Of a stretch of DNA of 64,000 nucleotides, positions 61,570 to 64,000 are shown in pieces (within the stretch, counting starts at the first letter, position 1; every line of letters begins with the position of its first letter). Made by a program: the position numbers and the translations under genes. The notes beneath the pieces are model-generated. The model saw only the letters and a list, made by a program, of their open reading frames with translations, was not told the origin of the DNA and did no database searches. Origin of the DNA: Paracoccaceae bacterium (GTDB lineage: Bacteria > Pseudomonadota > Alphaproteobacteria > Rhodobacterales > Rhodobacteraceae); contig JAHRYM010000002.1 in assembly GCA_020622085.1 (NCBI GenBank), positions 519,281-583,280 of the forward strand. Reading direction: 5' to 3'.

Positions 61570-62985
61570 TCAGTCGCGGACCCAGGGGCCATGCTGGCCG
61601 GTAGTTCCGTCGACCCGCTCGAACCCGTGCGCGCCGAAGAAATCGCGCTGGCCCTGGATCATGTTGGCTGTGGACCTGGCGGTGCGCATCTGGTCGAACC
61701 AGGCAAGACCGGCCGACAAGGCCGGAACCGGCAACCCGTTCAGCGCCGCAAGCGCCACCACCTGCCGCAGGCAGGGGACCGCGCGCATCAGGTGATCGGC
61801 GAAATGGGGCGCCAACATCAGGTTGCGCGCCGGATCTTCGGCCAGCGCCGTAGCCATGTCGTTCAGCATCGCCGAGCGGATGATGCATCCTGCCCGCCAG
61901 ACCCGCGCGATATCGGGCAGCGGCAGCGGCCATGAAAATTGCTGCCGTGCCCGGGCCAGCATGTCGAAGCCTTGCGCATAGCACAGGATCTTGCCGGCGA
62001 TCAGCGCCTGTTCCAGCACATCGGGCGTGGGCGCACCGGCGCCCAGGAGCTGCGGCGCGGGGCCATAAAGTGCCTCGCCCGCCTGCCGGTCCGCCAGTGC
62101 GGCCGAGAGGTTGCGGGCGGCCACCGCCGCCTCGATCGCCGGGACGGCAACGCCAAGGTGCTGCGCCTCGATCGCGGTCCAACGGCCGGTGCCCTTCTGC
62201 CCGGCGGTGTCGCGGATCACGTCAAGCAGGGGCAGGCCCGTCTCTGGATCGATGGTCGCCGCAACCTCGGCCGTGATCTCGATCAGGTAGGAATGCAGCG
62301 CACCCTCGTTCCAGTGCCGGAACAGGGGGGCGATCTGCGCCGCACCCTGCCCCATGCCGTCGCGCAGCACGCCGTAGATTTCGGCGATCATCTGCATGTC
62401 GGCATATTCGATGCCATTGTGGACGGCCTTGACGAAATGCCCCGCGCCACCCGGTCCCATGTGCACGGCGCAAGGCGTCCCGTCATACCGGGCAGCGACT
62501 GCCGTCAGCACCGGGGCGACCCGCGCCCAGTCGCCATCGGTTCCGCCTGCCATGATCGAGGGGCCATGCCGCGCGCCCTCCTCGCCGCCCGAGACGCCGA
62601 TGCCCATGAAGTGCGGCCCCTGCGCCGCCGCCTCGACCGTCCGGCGGTCGGTGTCGTGAAAATCGGCGTTGCCCGCGTCGATGATCAGGTCATCCGCCGC
62701 CATCAGCGGGCGCAGAAGGGCGATCTGCTGATCCACGATCGGCCCCGCCGGCACCAGCAGGATCACCGCACGCGGCGGCTTGATCGCCGCGACCAGACCG
62801 GCAAGCGTCTCAGTCGGCACGATGCGCCCCGCCAGCGGGCCGGCATTGGCGACAAAATCCCGCGTCACCTCGGGGCTGCGGTTCCAGACCGCGATGCGGA
62901 AGCCCTTTTCGGCGATGTTCGCCGAAAGCGCGGCCCCCATGGTCCCAAGACCGATCAGACCTATGTCAGCCGTTCCCGTGGTCAT
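61570..62985 (-). CDS. gnd: 6-phosphogluconate dehydrogenase, decarboxylating
   Basis: IGLIGLGTMGAALSANIAEKGFRIAVWNRSPEV; FMGIGVSGGEEGARHGPSIMAGG; HMGPGGAGHFVKAVHNGIEYADMQ. Confidence 0.95.
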   Translation of the reverse strand: MTTGTADIGLIGLGTMGAALSANIAEKGFRIAVWNRSPEVTRDFVANAGPLAGRIVPTETLAGLVAAIKPPRAVILLVPAGPIVDQQIALLRPLMAADDLIIDAGNADFHDTDRRTVEAAAQGPHFMGIGVSGGEEGARHGPSIMAGGTDGDWARVAPVLTAVAARYDGTPCAVHMGPGGAGHFVKAVHNGIEYADMQMIAEIYGVLRDGMGQGAAQIAPLFRHWNEGALHSYLIEITAEVAATIDPETGLPLLDVIRDTAGQKGTGRWTAIEAQHLGVAVPAIEAAVAARNLSAALADRQAGEALYGPAPQLLGAGAPTPDVLEQALIAGKILCYAQGFDMLARARQQFSWPLPLPDIARVWRAGCIIRSAMLNDMATALAEDPARNLMLAPHFADHLMRAVPCLRQVVALAALNGLPVPALSAGLAWFDQMRTARSTANMIQGQRDFFGAHGFERVDGTTGQHGPWVRD

Positions 62986-63080
62986 GGCCAAACCCTCCCT
63001 GATAGCGGTATCTTCGCCTTGATCCCGGCATTTCGCCACCCCAATCACCCCGCCACCCCCTGATCCGGAGACAACCCTAC

Positions 63081-63690
63081 GTGAAACTCGCGCCCCGGCA
63101 GCAAGTTCCGGACTCCTCCGCGGCCAGACATGGTGCCGGCGACCGGATCGTGCTGATGGGCGTGTCGGGCAGCGGCAAGGCCACCGTCGGGCTTGTGCTT
63201 TCGGAGCAGTTGGAGGTGGCGTGGGTTCAGCCACGCCGAGGATAACATCGCCACGCTTTCGCTTCACCGCGCTGGCATCATCGAATATGATGGGCCAGCA
63301 CAGCAAGCCATCGACGCTGCGGAGTTGAGCCTTGACGAATTCAGCGCAGAAGCAGGCCGAGTCATTGATCAATGGGTTCGACGGGCCGGACTTCCTGTCG
63401 CCACGGGCAGAGGTGGAGGCGCGACTGGCCGTGATGCGGCGCGCCCGGCCAACGCCAAGGATAGCGCTGGAGATCAAGCGACTGGAACAGATCCTGTCAA
63501 TGACGGGGCCGGAGGGCGGGTTCGATCCCGGCCCGACGACGTAACCGACGATTTCGACGGCGCGCTGCTTGACAGCCAGTTCGCGGCGCTGGAGCCACCC
63601 GGAGCGGACGAAGACACGCCTGAGCTTGACGTCTCCGCCCACCCCCCCCCCCGACGCGTTGGTGGACGCCATCCTGCGCTGGCGTGACAG
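63081..63690 (+). pseudogene. gntK: gluconokinase, disrupted by internal replacement and a frameshift
   Basis: N-terminal P-loop IVLMGVSGSGKATVGLVLSEQL (to about 63216) and C-terminal ALLDSQFAALEPPGADEDTPELDVSA..(frameshift at C11)..DALVDAILRWRD (from about 63557) flank unrelated sequence. Confidence 0.65.
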
Positions 63691-63751
63691 GGCGGGATGA
63701 TAGCGGTAGCATCACTTTCGCCCCCGCCGATCGGGGCGCAAGGAGACGCGC

Positions 63752-64000
63752 TTGACCCGACTGCCGTTCCGTTTTCTGCTGCGCATCCTGCGGCCCTGTG
63801 GCCTGTTGCTGGCGACAGTGCTGGCGGTCGCCAGCGGCCAACCCGCGCGGGCCAGCGCCGATCCGCAGGTGGTGCTGACGACATGGTATCGGCTGGTGCT
63901 GGAACTGGTGCGCCATACGCCCACCTATTCGCCCCCCGTCGCCGCCCGCGCCTTTGCTTACCTGGGCATCACGGCCTATGAGGCCACGGCCTCGGGCAAC
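63752..64000 (+). CDS. vanadium-dependent haloperoxidase/PAP2-like protein, N-terminus (truncated by window end)
   Basis: TTG start; signal peptide then DPQVVLTTWYRLVLELVRHTPTYSPPVAARAFAYLGITAYEATASGN. Confidence 0.55.
   Translation, partial: MTRLPFRFLLRILRPCGLLLATVLAVASGQPARASADPQVVLTTWYRLVLELVRHTPTYSPPVAARAFAYLGITAYEATASGN

Overview
This 64 kb, GC-rich window looks like an alphaproteobacterial chromosome, with a Rhodobacteraceae-like gene content. Core genes flank an accessory island of about 20 kb at roughly 21.7-41.4 kb. Core content includes asd, a beta-carbonic anhydrase, lolCD, proS, an hda-like gene, ppk-ppx, irr/fabA/fabB/fabI, tRNA-Gln, mgtC, rsgA, mnmH-selD, a sugar ABC operon, the imuA-imuB-dnaE2 mutasome, a LysR/DoxX/VOC/GST cluster and gnd. 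The island starts next to tRNA-Gln(TTG). It carries a serine recombinase/DUF2924 module, a heavily damaged IS256-family element, a ParB-methyltransferase/DUF5681 module, an IS110 remnant, a complete type I-C CRISPR-Cas locus (cas3-cas5c-cas8c-cas7c-cas4-cas1-cas2), an array of 51 intact 31-nt repeats, an RHS remnant and an IS5-family element. The observations I rate most interesting are: (1) a degenerate CRISPR-repeat-like sequence, a near-identical 16-nt direct repeat pair, a 14-bp palindrome and an AGA-AGA mini-ORF in the cas3-cas5c intergenic gap, a candidate CRISPR-linked autoregulatory or CreTA/CreR-like module; (2) small palindromic insertions in one IS256 copy, including two copies of a hairpin with a conserved 21-nt loop and compensatory stem changes; (3) two pairs of near-identical spacers in one array, suggesting repeated acquisition against evolving targets; (4) a LexA-type box overlapping the annotated imuA start codon. 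All calls come from reading the sequence; no database search was run.
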